This document shows, one piece after another, positions 1-5,513 of a stretch of 7,103 nucleotides of DNA. The notes under the pieces are model-generated. The model was not told the origin of the DNA. It worked only from the letters and a program-made list of their open reading frames with translations, and ran no database searches. The first letter of the stretch is position 1. The number at the start of each line of letters is the position of its first letter. Made by a program: the position numbers and the translations under genes. Source of the stretch: Flavobacterium sp. (lineage in GTDB: Bacteria; Bacteroidota; Bacteroidia; Flavobacteriales; Flavobacteriaceae); NCBI GenBank assembly GCA_030153045.1, contig JASLID010000162.1, positions 1-7,103 of the forward strand, in the 5' to 3' direction.

Positions 1-107
1 TGCTGAACGGTCTTGAACTTGAAGCGCATCTCACTCAGGTCCAGGGCCTTGTCCCCGGCGACGAGCAACAAGGATGCCCGCCGCAGGTAGAGGTCGTTTT
101 CCGCCAT
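1..107 (-). CDS. Next baseplate gene, N-terminal 35 codons only
   Basis: Partial reading frame starting at ATG 107, one base after the TGA of the plug-like gene, and running off the left edge. It encodes MAENDLYLRRASLLLVAGDK, then ALDLSEMRFKFKTVQ. The start is supported by tight spacing and by sequence resembling the beginning of the conserved baseplate hub-type gene found after the plug gene in DUF3383 phages. A gp27-like hub is likely but cannot be confirmed from 35 residues. Confidence 0.7.
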   Translation of the reverse strand, partial: MAENDLYLRRASLLLVAGDKALDLSEMRFKFKTVQ

Positions 108-108
108 G

Positions 109-423
109 TCAGGGCTCCATTACGAAATAGAGGTGGCCCGACGTGCCCAGGGAATCCAAGTCCGGGACCGCGTCAGGGTCGAAGTCGGTCTGCACCACCA
201 GCGAGCCGCCGATCTGCAGGAACTTGTATTGCGCGAGCAGGTCCAGCCCGGTGACCAGGGGCATGCCCTGGATCAGGGCGTCACCGCCGACGGCAGACAG
301 GTCGATGACCCAGCAGAGCATCATCGGGTTCCACGCCAGCCGAATCTGGTAGTCCTCGCCCGCAAGCTGCACCTTGAAGGTCTGCGGCTCCGGCGAAAGG
401 GGCACCTCGTAGACGGTCGTCAT
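109..423 (-). CDS. Baseplate plug-like small protein (Pam3 gp18-like)
   Basis: 104-residue protein starting at ATG 423, overlapping the Dit-like stop by 4 nt (ATGA), so translation is probably coupled; only a weak GGGAC purine site precedes it. It appears all-beta: TVYEVPLSPEPQTFKVQLAG, then DYQIRLAWNPMMLCWVIDLS, and later FLQIGGSLVVQTDFDPDAVP with a C-terminal SGHLYFVMEP. The pattern of strands, the central Trp-Asn-Pro and the late DPDAVPDLDSLG/LYF motif fit what I recall of the cyanophage Pam3 plug (gp18) family, formerly a DUF. That protein closes the baseplate centre. Its position after the Dit-like gene agrees. The specific plug role is inferred from family memory. Confidence 0.72.
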   Translation of the reverse strand: MTTVYEVPLSPEPQTFKVQLAGEDYQIRLAWNPMMLCWVIDLSAVGGDALIQGMPLVTGLDLLAQYKFLQIGGSLVVQTDFDPDAVPDLDSLGTSGHLYFVMEP

Positions 424-1103
424 TGCGGGAGTCCCGGGTTGATGGCGCCGCGCCCGGCGCTGGCGTTGTAGGAGGGTGCCGGCTGCAGCTGCTTCGTGCC
501 CTTGTCCTCGGTGGGCTGCGTGACGCCCGGGTCTTTCTGCGCGCTCGCCGGCGCGCCGACCGACACCACCTGCGTGCGGGCGATGAGGATCTGTCGGCAG
601 ACGATCGTCAGCACGAGCGAGTTCTCGGTCTCCCGGTTCGTCGTCTCGCGCAGGCTCTTTACCAGCATGTTGTCGTAGGCCCGCTTGCCCGTGACGATGT
701 CGAAGGGAATGCGCGATGCCTGCAGGATCAGCATGTTCTCGTAGACGGCACGCACGCCGGACTCATCCGCGCCGTTCAGCAGCGAGGCGAGCCCGGAGAC
801 GGTCGTCAGGAGACCCTGCACGATGCCGCCGGCGAGCCCGCCGATGCCGCCAGCGCCGCCTGCCGCCCGCGGCGAGTTGGACCACCCGCAGGTGATAGTG
901 ACTTCCGAGGGGCGCAGGAAGGCGTGGTCGGTCACGACGGCCCCGTACTCCAGGGGCGAGTCCGTGATCTCCAGCTCGTCGACGTGCGACTCTTCCAGCC
1001 AGACCTGAGCCTCGAAGGGCCCGATGTTGCGCTGCGGGCGCACCAGGATCGACTCCAGGCCGAGCTGCGCGCCCGCCGTGATGATGCCGGTGAGCTGTCC
1101 CAT
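420..1103 (-). CDS. Dit-like baseplate protein
   Basis: 227-residue protein likely to form the baseplate ring at the end of the tail tube, like the distal tail (Dit) proteins. It starts at ATG 1103, one base after the tape measure stop, with GAGGGT about 8 nt upstream. The N-terminal part (FEAQVWLEESHVDELEITDS, then PLEYGAVVTDHAFLRPSEVT and ITCGW) follows the pattern of the Dit-like N-terminal domain of compact myophages. Residues 80-110 are a glycine-rich hydrophobic insertion. After it comes a second strand-helix segment (AVYENMLILQASRIPFDIVT, then ENSLVLTIVCRQILIARTQV). The last 45 residues are low-complexity and polar (QKDPGVTQPTEDKGTKQLQP), probably flexible. The position directly after the tape measure supports the assignment, made without a search. 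Confidence 0.78.
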   Translation of the reverse strand: MGQLTGIITAGAQLGLESILVRPQRNIGPFEAQVWLEESHVDELEITDSPLEYGAVVTDHAFLRPSEVTITCGWSNSPRAAGGAGGIGGLAGGIVQGLLTTVSGLASLLNGADESGVRAVYENMLILQASRIPFDIVTGKRAYDNMLVKSLRETTNRETENSLVLTIVCRQILIARTQVVSVGAPASAQKDPGVTQPTEDKGTKQLQPAPSYNASAGRGAINPGLPQ

Positions 1104-1104
1104 G

Positions 1105-2865
1105 TCAGTTTACCCTCGAAGAATTCAGGTTTCGGATGGTCTCGGCGTTCGCCTGGTCGATCTGCTCGCGCGTCAGGGCCGCGGCCTTCTGCGGATCGCT
1201 GACGCCCGTGATGTTCACGTTGTTCGTCTGCTCGATCTGCGCGCCCTGGGCTGCCGGCGCGGCGACCTTGTCCATATACTTGCGCGTCTCCTTCGGCGCA
1301 GCGCCCAGGCCCTTCCTGTCCACGTTGCCCATGCCCCAGTTGTAAGCCGCGGCCGCCTTCCGCTCGTCGCCCTGGTAGCGCTTCAGGAGCTGCGCGTAGT
1401 AGCGCGCCGCTGCGGCTGCCGACTTCGCGAAGTCGTCGCGGTCGGAGCGCCCGCCGTCGCGGTCCAGGTCCAGGTCTTTCGCTGTCGCGTCCATGATCCC
1501 GAAGTGCCCCTTCGCCCCCACTGGCGACGTCATGGCCTTCCCGCGGTCTGACTCGGTCTTCCAGATCCGGTCGAGGGTTCCGGGCGCCAGCGCGTACCGC
1601 TCCTCCAGCCGCCGCATGAGGGCCCGCTGCTCCTCGGTTCCGCCGTCCTGCCGCGGGCCCTGGGCGCCGCCGGAGGCCTGGGGCTGATAGACGTACCCCC
1701 CGCGCCCGTTCGGCACGTAGGCGGGGCTCCTGGTTGCTCCTGGTTGCTCCTGGTTGCTGCCGGGCTGCCGCTGCTCTTTGGTGGCAGACGGCCCCTGAAG
1801 CTGGGGCTGGTAGACGTACCCCCCGCGCCCGTTCGGCACGTAGGCGGGGCTCCTGGGAATCCCGGTGCCCCCCTTCTTGAAGGCGCTGTCATCCTGCGCC
1901 GCGTCCACGCTGGCTTCGTCCGCCTTACCGGACGACGGGGCACGCTGGTACTTCTTCGCGCCGTAGGCCCGCATGAAGCCTTCGTACTTCTTCGTCAGCC
2001 ATGACTTCCCGGCATCCGGGTCATCCTGCTGGCCAGTGCGCTCCAGCGATTCCTTCGACAGCTTGACGCCGCCACCGGTGTCCTTCACGCCCATGCCTTC
2101 CAGGTAGCGAGACCAGATGTCGCCCTGCTTGACGATCTGCGTCCAGTCCTTCAGCACCTCTTGCGTGACGTTCCCCATCTCGATGAGGGCCGGCAGGATG
2201 GAGAGGATGAGCGCGTCCTTGAAGATGCCGGCGCGCTCGCTCACATCGCGCCATTGGTTCGCGAGTTCGTGCGATGCGCGCGCCGCTTCTTCCGCATCGA
2301 TGCCGGCATCTGCCGACCACTGCTTGCGCAGCGCTGCCGCGGCCTTCATCTCGTCGAGACCCTCCTTCAACATGAAGAGGGTATCCGGGTCGATGCCGAA
2401 GAGATTGGCGTAGCGCTCGGCCACGTAGCTGGGCATCTTCTTCAGCTGGGACACAAGGTCCATCAGCACGTCGGACTTGTCGCGCCCCTCGACCTTCACG
2501 CCGAGGGAGTTCAGCAGCCCGGTCAATCCGGGGTTGCTGCGGATGTTGCGGGCCATCGCCTCCAGCGACCCGCGGATCTTGTCGCCGCTGACGCCGATCT
2601 TCGACGCGCCGAACTCCAGCGCCTGGATCGAACTCACCGCGGAGTCGGTGCGCTTCGACGCGAAGTACAGCTTCTCCATCGAGTAAGCGAACCGGGCCAC
2701 CATGGTGGTTGCCGCGACGCCCACGGACACGAGGCCCAGGGCCAGCTGGTTGGCCCGCTTGTCCCACCGCGCGAGGCCGTCGTCGAACTTCTTGGCCTCG
2801 GTCTGGTTGACCTGGAAGCCCAAGGCGACGAGGTACTCCCGGAGGACTGTGCTGTCTGCTGCCAC
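1105..2865 (-). CDS. Tape measure protein with C-terminal lytic transglycosylase domain
   Basis: 586-residue protein that sets tail length and probably opens peptidoglycan during DNA entry. It starts at GTG 2865, with a near-perfect AAAGGAGG 6 nt upstream, 2 nt after the chaperone stop. Residues 1 to about 300 are helical tape sequence (REYLVALGFQVNQTEAKKFD, a weakly hydrophobic stretch at about 40-60, then SLEAMARNIRSNPGLTGLLN). Residues about 300-420 are a polar Gly/Pro/Gln linker holding two copies of RSPAYVPNGRGGYVYQPQ (338-355 and 379-396). Residues about 420-545 form an SLT-type domain: TES with likely catalytic Glu438, SPVGAKGHFGIM (447-458), AAYNWGMGN around 506-514, and a PKETRKYM segment. 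The end (NVNITGVSDPQKAAAL) is typical of phage tape measures. The protein is short for a tape measure, suggesting a short tail. The usual Gln of the G-x-x-Q-x-M motif is Gly456. Confidence 0.9.
   Translation of the reverse strand: MAADSTVLREYLVALGFQVNQTEAKKFDDGLARWDKRANQLALGLVSVGVAATTMVARFAYSMEKLYFASKRTDSAVSSIQALEFGASKIGVSGDKIRGSLEAMARNIRSNPGLTGLLNSLGVKVEGRDKSDVLMDLVSQLKKMPSYVAERYANLFGIDPDTLFMLKEGLDEMKAAAALRKQWSADAGIDAEEAARASHELANQWRDVSERAGIFKDALILSILPALIEMGNVTQEVLKDWTQIVKQGDIWSRYLEGMGVKDTGGGVKLSKESLERTGQQDDPDAGKSWLTKKYEGFMRAYGAKKYQRAPSSGKADEASVDAAQDDSAFKKGGTGIPRSPAYVPNGRGGYVYQPQLQGPSATKEQRQPGSNQEQPGATRSPAYVPNGRGGYVYQPQASGGAQGPRQDGGTEEQRALMRRLEERYALAPGTLDRIWKTESDRGKAMTSPVGAKGHFGIMDATAKDLDLDRDGGRSDRDDFAKSAAAAARYYAQLLKRYQGDERKAAAAYNWGMGNVDRKGLGAAPKETRKYMDKVAAPAAQGAQIEQTNNVNITGVSDPQKAAALTREQIDQANAETIRNLNSSRVN
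1678..1733. repeat. 56-nt direct repeat in tape measure linker, copy 2
   Basis: Identical to 1801-1856 except for one base (A at 1687 against G at 1810), which is a silent Tyr codon change. It encodes the second RSPAYVPNGRGGYVYQPQ block. The two copies are 123 nt (41 codons) apart, so gain or loss by recombination would keep the reading frame. Confidence 0.93.
1726..1758. repeat. 10-nt tandem repeat (3.3 copies) inside tape measure gene
   Basis: A perfect period-10 run with unit GCTCCTGGTT on the plus strand, 33 nt long, overlapping the end of the second 56-nt repeat. Because 10 is not a multiple of three, successive units are read in different frames, encoding SNQEQPGATRS (residues 370-380). 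Gain or loss of a single unit would shift the frame before the transglycosylase domain. Confidence 0.9.
1801..1856. repeat. 56-nt direct repeat in tape measure linker, copy 1
   Basis: Partner of the 1678-1733 repeat, 55 of 56 bases identical. It encodes RSPAYVPNGRGGYVYQPQ at residues 338-355 of the tape measure protein, the copy nearer the N-terminus. The near identity at synonymous positions suggests a recent duplication or continued homogenisation. Confidence 0.93.
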
Positions 2866-2867
2866 GC

Positions 2868-3050
2868 TTACCTCCTTTGATGCGCCGCCTTCACGGCAGC
2901 GCGCGCCCTCAGGTCGTTCTCCTGCTCGACGCTGATGGCCTCATTGCAGAGCGCCACAAACGCGAGGTCCACGCTGCCGTCGAGCAGGCTCTCTGCCCGG
3001 ATCATCCCGCGGAGCACCGGCCGGAAGAGGAAGTCCTCTCCCTCGGCCAT
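2868..3050 (-). CDS. Second tail assembly chaperone frame, possible separate initiation
   Basis: 60-residue reading frame encoding MAEGEDFLFRPVLRGMIRAE and onward to AAVKAAHQRR. It could be translated on its own from ATG 3050, because GAGGAGG lies 5 nt upstream. A GTG at 3056 is also in frame but sits directly against the purine-rich site, with no spacing, so it is the poorer choice. The same frame runs open well upstream and forms the C-terminal part of the frameshift fusion, which I consider its main form. The short helical sequence resembles the small second chaperone frames found between TAC and tape measure genes in DUF3383 phages, possibly the DUF6889 type, though I am not certain of that name. 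Its last three codons and stop (CAA AGG AGG TAA) also form the ribosome binding site of the tape measure gene. Confidence 0.6.
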   Translation of the reverse strand: MAEGEDFLFRPVLRGMIRAESLLDGSVDLAFVALCNEAISVEQENDLRARAAVKAAHQRR

Positions 3051-3526
3051 CTGCACCTCCTCGAAGCTGACCCCCTGCGACCTGCTGAGGGTCAGGAGCT
3101 CGCCGATGTCGCTGGCTCGGCGGGCCCCCGCAAGAAATTTGCCAGGCTCTGCTGCAGCACGGCCACGACGAGGCGCAGCATCGCCGGCATGTCGATGTCA
3201 TCGAACATGGGCTGCGCGCCGCGGGCGACGGGCGCCCACAGCACCTGGTCCAGGCCGGGACCCGCTTGCGCCCGGCGCACGACGCTCAGGCAGGTAGAGA
3301 GGATGTACTCCACCGACTCGTCCGACATGTTGGACACGACCTCGGCCACAGGGCCGAGGCTGGTCACCATGTCCTCGGGCCGGATGGTTGCCCCTTCGCG
3401 CAACGCGGCGAGGCTGATGCCCATGGACGCCAACACCGGCGCCACGCGCCGGCTGACGTGAAGTTGCCGCAGCGCGTCGAGCTTGCCGACGCGGTAGCGG
3501 ATGCCGTCGATTTCGATCTCTTCCAT
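2868..3526 (-). CDS. Tail assembly chaperone, -1 frameshift fusion product (gpGT-like)
   Basis: Predicted 219-residue protein made when ribosomes slip by -1 at 3140-3134: residues 1-131 of the zero-frame chaperone, then 88 residues read from 3134 to the TAA at 2870-2868. The first shifted residues read LAGARRASDIGELLTLSRSQ and then GVSFEEVQMAEGED. This looks like ordinary soluble protein and is continuous with the downstream FLFRPVLRGMIRAESLLDG and NEAISVEQENDLRARAAVK segments. The -1 frame is open only from 3197 downward and the zero frame closes at 3092, so the frames overlap by about 105 nt and the heptamer lies inside that interval. In lambda-like tails the fusion binds the tape measure and recruits tube subunits. 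The family role is established; its use here is inferred. Confidence 0.72.
2870..2878 (-). promoter_or_regulatory. Strong ribosome binding site for the tape measure gene
   Basis: AAAGGAGGT on the minus strand, ending 5 nt before GTG 2865, is close to the full anti-16S complement. It decides the GTG start and is embedded in the final Arg-Arg codons and stop of the chaperone frame, so translation of the two genes is likely coupled. Confidence 0.75.
3077..3122 (-). promoter_or_regulatory. Possible frameshift-stimulating hairpin/pseudoknot
   Basis: Eleven bases after the slippery heptamer, CGCCGA (3122-3117) can pair perfectly with TCGGCG (3106-3101) around a 10-nt loop. Five loop bases, GCGAC (3112-3108), can pair with GTCGC at 3081-3077, giving a potential H-type pseudoknot. 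The 11-nt spacing is somewhat longer than the usual 5-9 nt, and short GC-rich stems arise easily in DNA of this composition. A competing 4-bp hairpin, GCGG/CCGC, sits closer to the heptamer. The structure is suggestive only. Confidence 0.35.
3092..3526 (-). CDS. Tail assembly chaperone, short (zero-frame) product
   Basis: 144-residue protein in the place of lambda gpG, the chaperone that coats the tape measure before tube polymerisation. It starts at ATG 3526 with AGGAG 9 nt upstream, 29 nt after the tube gene. The opening IEIDGIRYRVGKLDALRQLHVSRRVAPVL is typical of tail assembly chaperones of contractile phages. The rest is mostly helical (ESVEYILSTCLSVVRRAQ, then AMLRLVVAVLQQSLANFL), with no membrane targeting. 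Codons 130-131 (Asn-Phe) form the slippery heptamer A AAT TTC. Ribosomes that do not slip add 13 more residues (LRGPAEPATSASS) and stop at TGA 3094-3092. Ribosomes that slip back one base make a longer product listed separately. The role is inferred from family pattern, position between tube and tape measure, and the frameshift signal. Confidence 0.85.
   Translation of the reverse strand: MEEIEIDGIRYRVGKLDALRQLHVSRRVAPVLASMGISLAALREGATIRPEDMVTSLGPVAEVVSNMSDESVEYILSTCLSVVRRAQAGPGLDQVLWAPVARGAQPMFDDIDMPAMLRLVVAVLQQSLANFLRGPAEPATSASS
3134..3140 (-). promoter_or_regulatory. Slippery heptamer A AAT TTC for programmed -1 frameshift
   Basis: On the minus strand the bases read AAATTTC, with zero-frame codons AAT TTC (codons 130-131 of the chaperone). 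This is an exact X XXY YYZ pattern: after a one-base backward slip the tRNAs face AAA and TTT. It is 14 codons before the zero-frame stop, and the -1 frame continues to the end of the second chaperone frame. Tail assembly chaperone genes are a well-known site of -1 frameshifting in dsDNA phages. The match in sequence, phase and location makes this the likely shift site. The efficiency cannot be read from the sequence. Confidence 0.75.
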
Positions 3527-3555
3527 TTTTTAAGTCTCCTGTCGGTTGCCGGGGC

Positions 3556-3996
3556 TCAAGACCCCAAGGTGCGCTCGGTGCGGACGCAGTCAAACTCCCA
3601 GTCTTGCGACCCTGCCTCCTTGGCGTAGGCCAGGTCCGGGGCCTTGGCGAAGGCGACTTGCTGGCAGGTGATGACGTCGCCGCGGCTGCGGTCGCTGATG
3701 ACGATCGTGTTTTGCCCGTGCGTCGCCCCGGATGCCGTCTGGAAGGCGTACATCGCTGACAGCAGCTGGTTGGTCGGGGACGTCTTCAGCAGGCGCACCG
3801 TGACCTTGCTGGACTTGTCCGCGAGCAGCGAATGCTGCCCGTAGCCGTCGGAGCCCACCTGCATGGTGTTCTTCGGGCCGATGGGAGTGATGGTGATGCC
3901 CTCTTCCGCGGCGCCCGCGCCGTTGCCCAGGGGGATCGCGCCCCCCGGGCCGATGATCGTCGCGGAGACGTCGAGGAAGCTGTAGGTCGTGCTCAT
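3556..3996 (-). CDS. Tail tube protein, DUF3277 type
   Basis: 146-residue inner tube subunit that stacks as hexameric rings inside the sheath and conducts DNA. The opening TYSFLDVSATIIGPGGAIPLGNG is typical of DUF3277 phage structural proteins. It is followed by the EEGITITPIGPKNTMQVGSDGYGQHSLLADKSSKVTVRLLKTSP region, typical of tube proteins with its alternating strands, and by the AMYAFQTASG helix. The C-terminal part (GDVITCQQVAFAKAPDLAYA, then QDWEFDCVRTERTLG) fits the closing strands of the tube barrel. It starts at ATG 3996, with AGGAG about 10 nt upstream, and follows the sheath gene by 19 nt. Length and position agree with a minimal contractile tail tube. Confidence 0.9.
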   Translation of the reverse strand: MSTTYSFLDVSATIIGPGGAIPLGNGAGAAEEGITITPIGPKNTMQVGSDGYGQHSLLADKSSKVTVRLLKTSPTNQLLSAMYAFQTASGATHGQNTIVISDRSRGDVITCQQVAFAKAPDLAYAKEAGSQDWEFDCVRTERTLGS

Positions 3997-4015
3997 GGTT
4001 GCGTCGCTCCTGGGT

Positions 4016-5503
4016 TTACTGGTTGACGGTGATCGCGACGTTCACCGAGTGGATCGCGCCGGCGAGCTTGGCCGCGATCTGGATGGGCATCGCCATGCGG
4101 GCCGTGCGGTCCGCCGGGTTCTGCGTGTCCACGCTGGCCGAATAGATGTAGTAGCCCTGCTCCAGGTAGTCGCCCTGCTTGAGCAGGCCGAAGCCGTTGG
4201 CGTTCCAGACCCCCGGCGCGAGCAGGCCGTTCACCACACCCTGGTTGCAGACCTGCGCGCACCCGGTCTTCAGGATGCCCATGCCCTGGTCGGTCTGCGG
4301 GATCTTCGTCGGGCTCGTATAGAGCAGGTTGTAGAGGGTCTGCTGGATCGTGACTGCGAGCCAGTCGGTGCCGGTCACGATGTCGGCGAAAGTGCCGTTC
4401 GCCATCACGCCCTGCTCGATGATCGCCGTGTCGTTGTTGTAGTTCACGAACAGGTTCGCGTTCTTCGCCTCCGCGGCCACCGCCTGGGAATTGTTGAGCG
4501 CCTCTGCGACCACGCCCGGCTCCTGCTTGAACTTGAGGGTAATGACCGTCGAGTTCCCGCGAAAGTCGGTCGTGAGCAGGCGGGCCGCGGCGGACATCAC
4601 GGCGTTCGGGTCGGACGACGAGTACTGCGTGAAGGTGCGCTTGTAGCCCAGTTGCTTGAGCTGGTACGCGACATCGGTGGTGCCTGCCGAGTTCAGGACG
4701 CCGGCGTCCTGGGTGGTCAGCCAGTAGGTGTGCTTCGTGTCGGTGCCCTCGATGAAGGAGGCAATGGCGAGGTGGTCTGCGGTGACCGCGCTCGGGACGT
4801 TCACGCCGTACCACTTCTGGCCGATCGCGTTGTCCATGAGCTGCACTGCCGAGACCGCCGACTCTGCGGCTTGCCCGACGTAGAGGTAACCGCCGCCACC
4901 CGATGTACCTCCCAGCATCGCGCTGATATCCGTACCCGTCGCCGGGGCAGCCAGGAACGAAATGGCGGAGGTGGCGCCGGTCGTGGTCGACTCGAACTCG
5001 AAGCGCTGATAGAACGAGTTCCAGACGACCGTGGTGCCGGACATGCCGGGCGCCGCCTGGATGATCGCCGCGACCGCGGAGAGGTTGGCTGCCGCGCCGA
5101 AGTTCAGGCCAGTCACGTCTGTAAGGGCGCCGCCGTTCTTCGCCACCTTGAAGGCGCCGGTGGTGACGGCATTCCATGCCGCCATCTGCTGGCCCGCCGC
5201 CGAGAGTGTCGCGCCTCGCAGGCCGCCCTTGCTCGCGGCGTTCACCCAGCGGCCGATATAGAGAGCCGTGGGCTGCGGCGACTGCGCGAACCACTTGGCC
5301 GCGGCGAGGTACTCCTGCGCGACGAGGCCGAAGTCGGCCGCGACGTCGGAGAGGCCGGTGTAGATGCGGTAGCGCTCGACCGGGTCGATGACGCCAGACG
5401 TGCCCATGACGAGCATATTGCTGAGGCTCTGCGCCTGCGCACCCGCCGGCGTGAGGGTCACGCTAACCGCGACGACGCGAGATACGGAAAGGGAGGGGAT
5501 CAT
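4016..5503 (-). CDS. Contractile tail sheath protein, DUF3383 type
   Basis: 495-residue tail sheath subunit. Its rings surround the tube and contract to drive it through the cell envelope. The N-terminus (MIPSLSVSRVVAVSVTLTP, then LSNMLVMGTSGVIDPVERYR and YLAAAKWFAQSPQPTALYIG) is characteristic of the DUF3383 sheath family, as is the C-terminus, where PIQIAAKLAGAIHSVNVAIT leads into VNQ. The C-terminal strand probably contributes to the inter-subunit handshake known from contractile sheaths. I place the start at ATG 5503: it has AAAGGA 6 nt upstream and lies 10 nt after the terminator stop. An in-frame ATG at 5572 would add 23 poor-complexity residues and overlap the upstream gene by 59 nt. 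A tube gene follows after 19 nt, the standard sheath-tube order. Confidence 0.92.
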   Translation of the reverse strand: MIPSLSVSRVVAVSVTLTPAGAQAQSLSNMLVMGTSGVIDPVERYRIYTGLSDVAADFGLVAQEYLAAAKWFAQSPQPTALYIGRWVNAASKGGLRGATLSAAGQQMAAWNAVTTGAFKVAKNGGALTDVTGLNFGAAANLSAVAAIIQAAPGMSGTTVVWNSFYQRFEFESTTTGATSAISFLAAPATGTDISAMLGGTSGGGGYLYVGQAAESAVSAVQLMDNAIGQKWYGVNVPSAVTADHLAIASFIEGTDTKHTYWLTTQDAGVLNSAGTTDVAYQLKQLGYKRTFTQYSSSDPNAVMSAAARLLTTDFRGNSTVITLKFKQEPGVVAEALNNSQAVAAEAKNANLFVNYNNDTAIIEQGVMANGTFADIVTGTDWLAVTIQQTLYNLLYTSPTKIPQTDQGMGILKTGCAQVCNQGVVNGLLAPGVWNANGFGLLKQGDYLEQGYYIYSASVDTQNPADRTARMAMPIQIAAKLAGAIHSVNVAITVNQ

Positions 5504-5513
5504 TTTTGGTCCT

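Noticed and set aside
423..1202. A 259-codon plus-strand open frame opposite the Dit-like gene
   Set aside because: Low-complexity Arg/Asp/Ala composition and complete overlap with a recognisable baseplate gene. It is a compositional shadow.
1726..1856. The clustered repeats as a CRISPR array or attachment site
   Set aside because: There are only two long copies, they lie in frame within a coding linker, and there are no regularly spaced unique spacers or integrase nearby.
2161..2880. A 239-codon plus-strand open frame opposite the tape measure
   Set aside because: His/Arg/Leu-rich composition without motifs, fully covered by a well-supported gene on the other strand.
3122..3131. The C GGG GGC CC run just after the heptamer as an alternative slip site
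   Set aside because: In the zero frame it reads CGG GGG CCC, so a -1 slip would need a CCC-decoding tRNA to re-pair with GCC. It does not satisfy X XXY YYZ, whereas A AAT TTC does.
3527..3555. The 29-nt gap between tube and chaperone genes as a terminator or promoter
   Set aside because: It holds the AGGAG ribosome binding site and a short A-rich run, but no inverted repeat and no convincing -35/-10 pair.
3993..5294. A 433-codon second minus-strand frame within the sheath region
   Set aside because: Extremely Arg-, His- and Gly-rich translation typical of a shifted frame in GC-rich DNA. The sheath frame is clearly the coding one.
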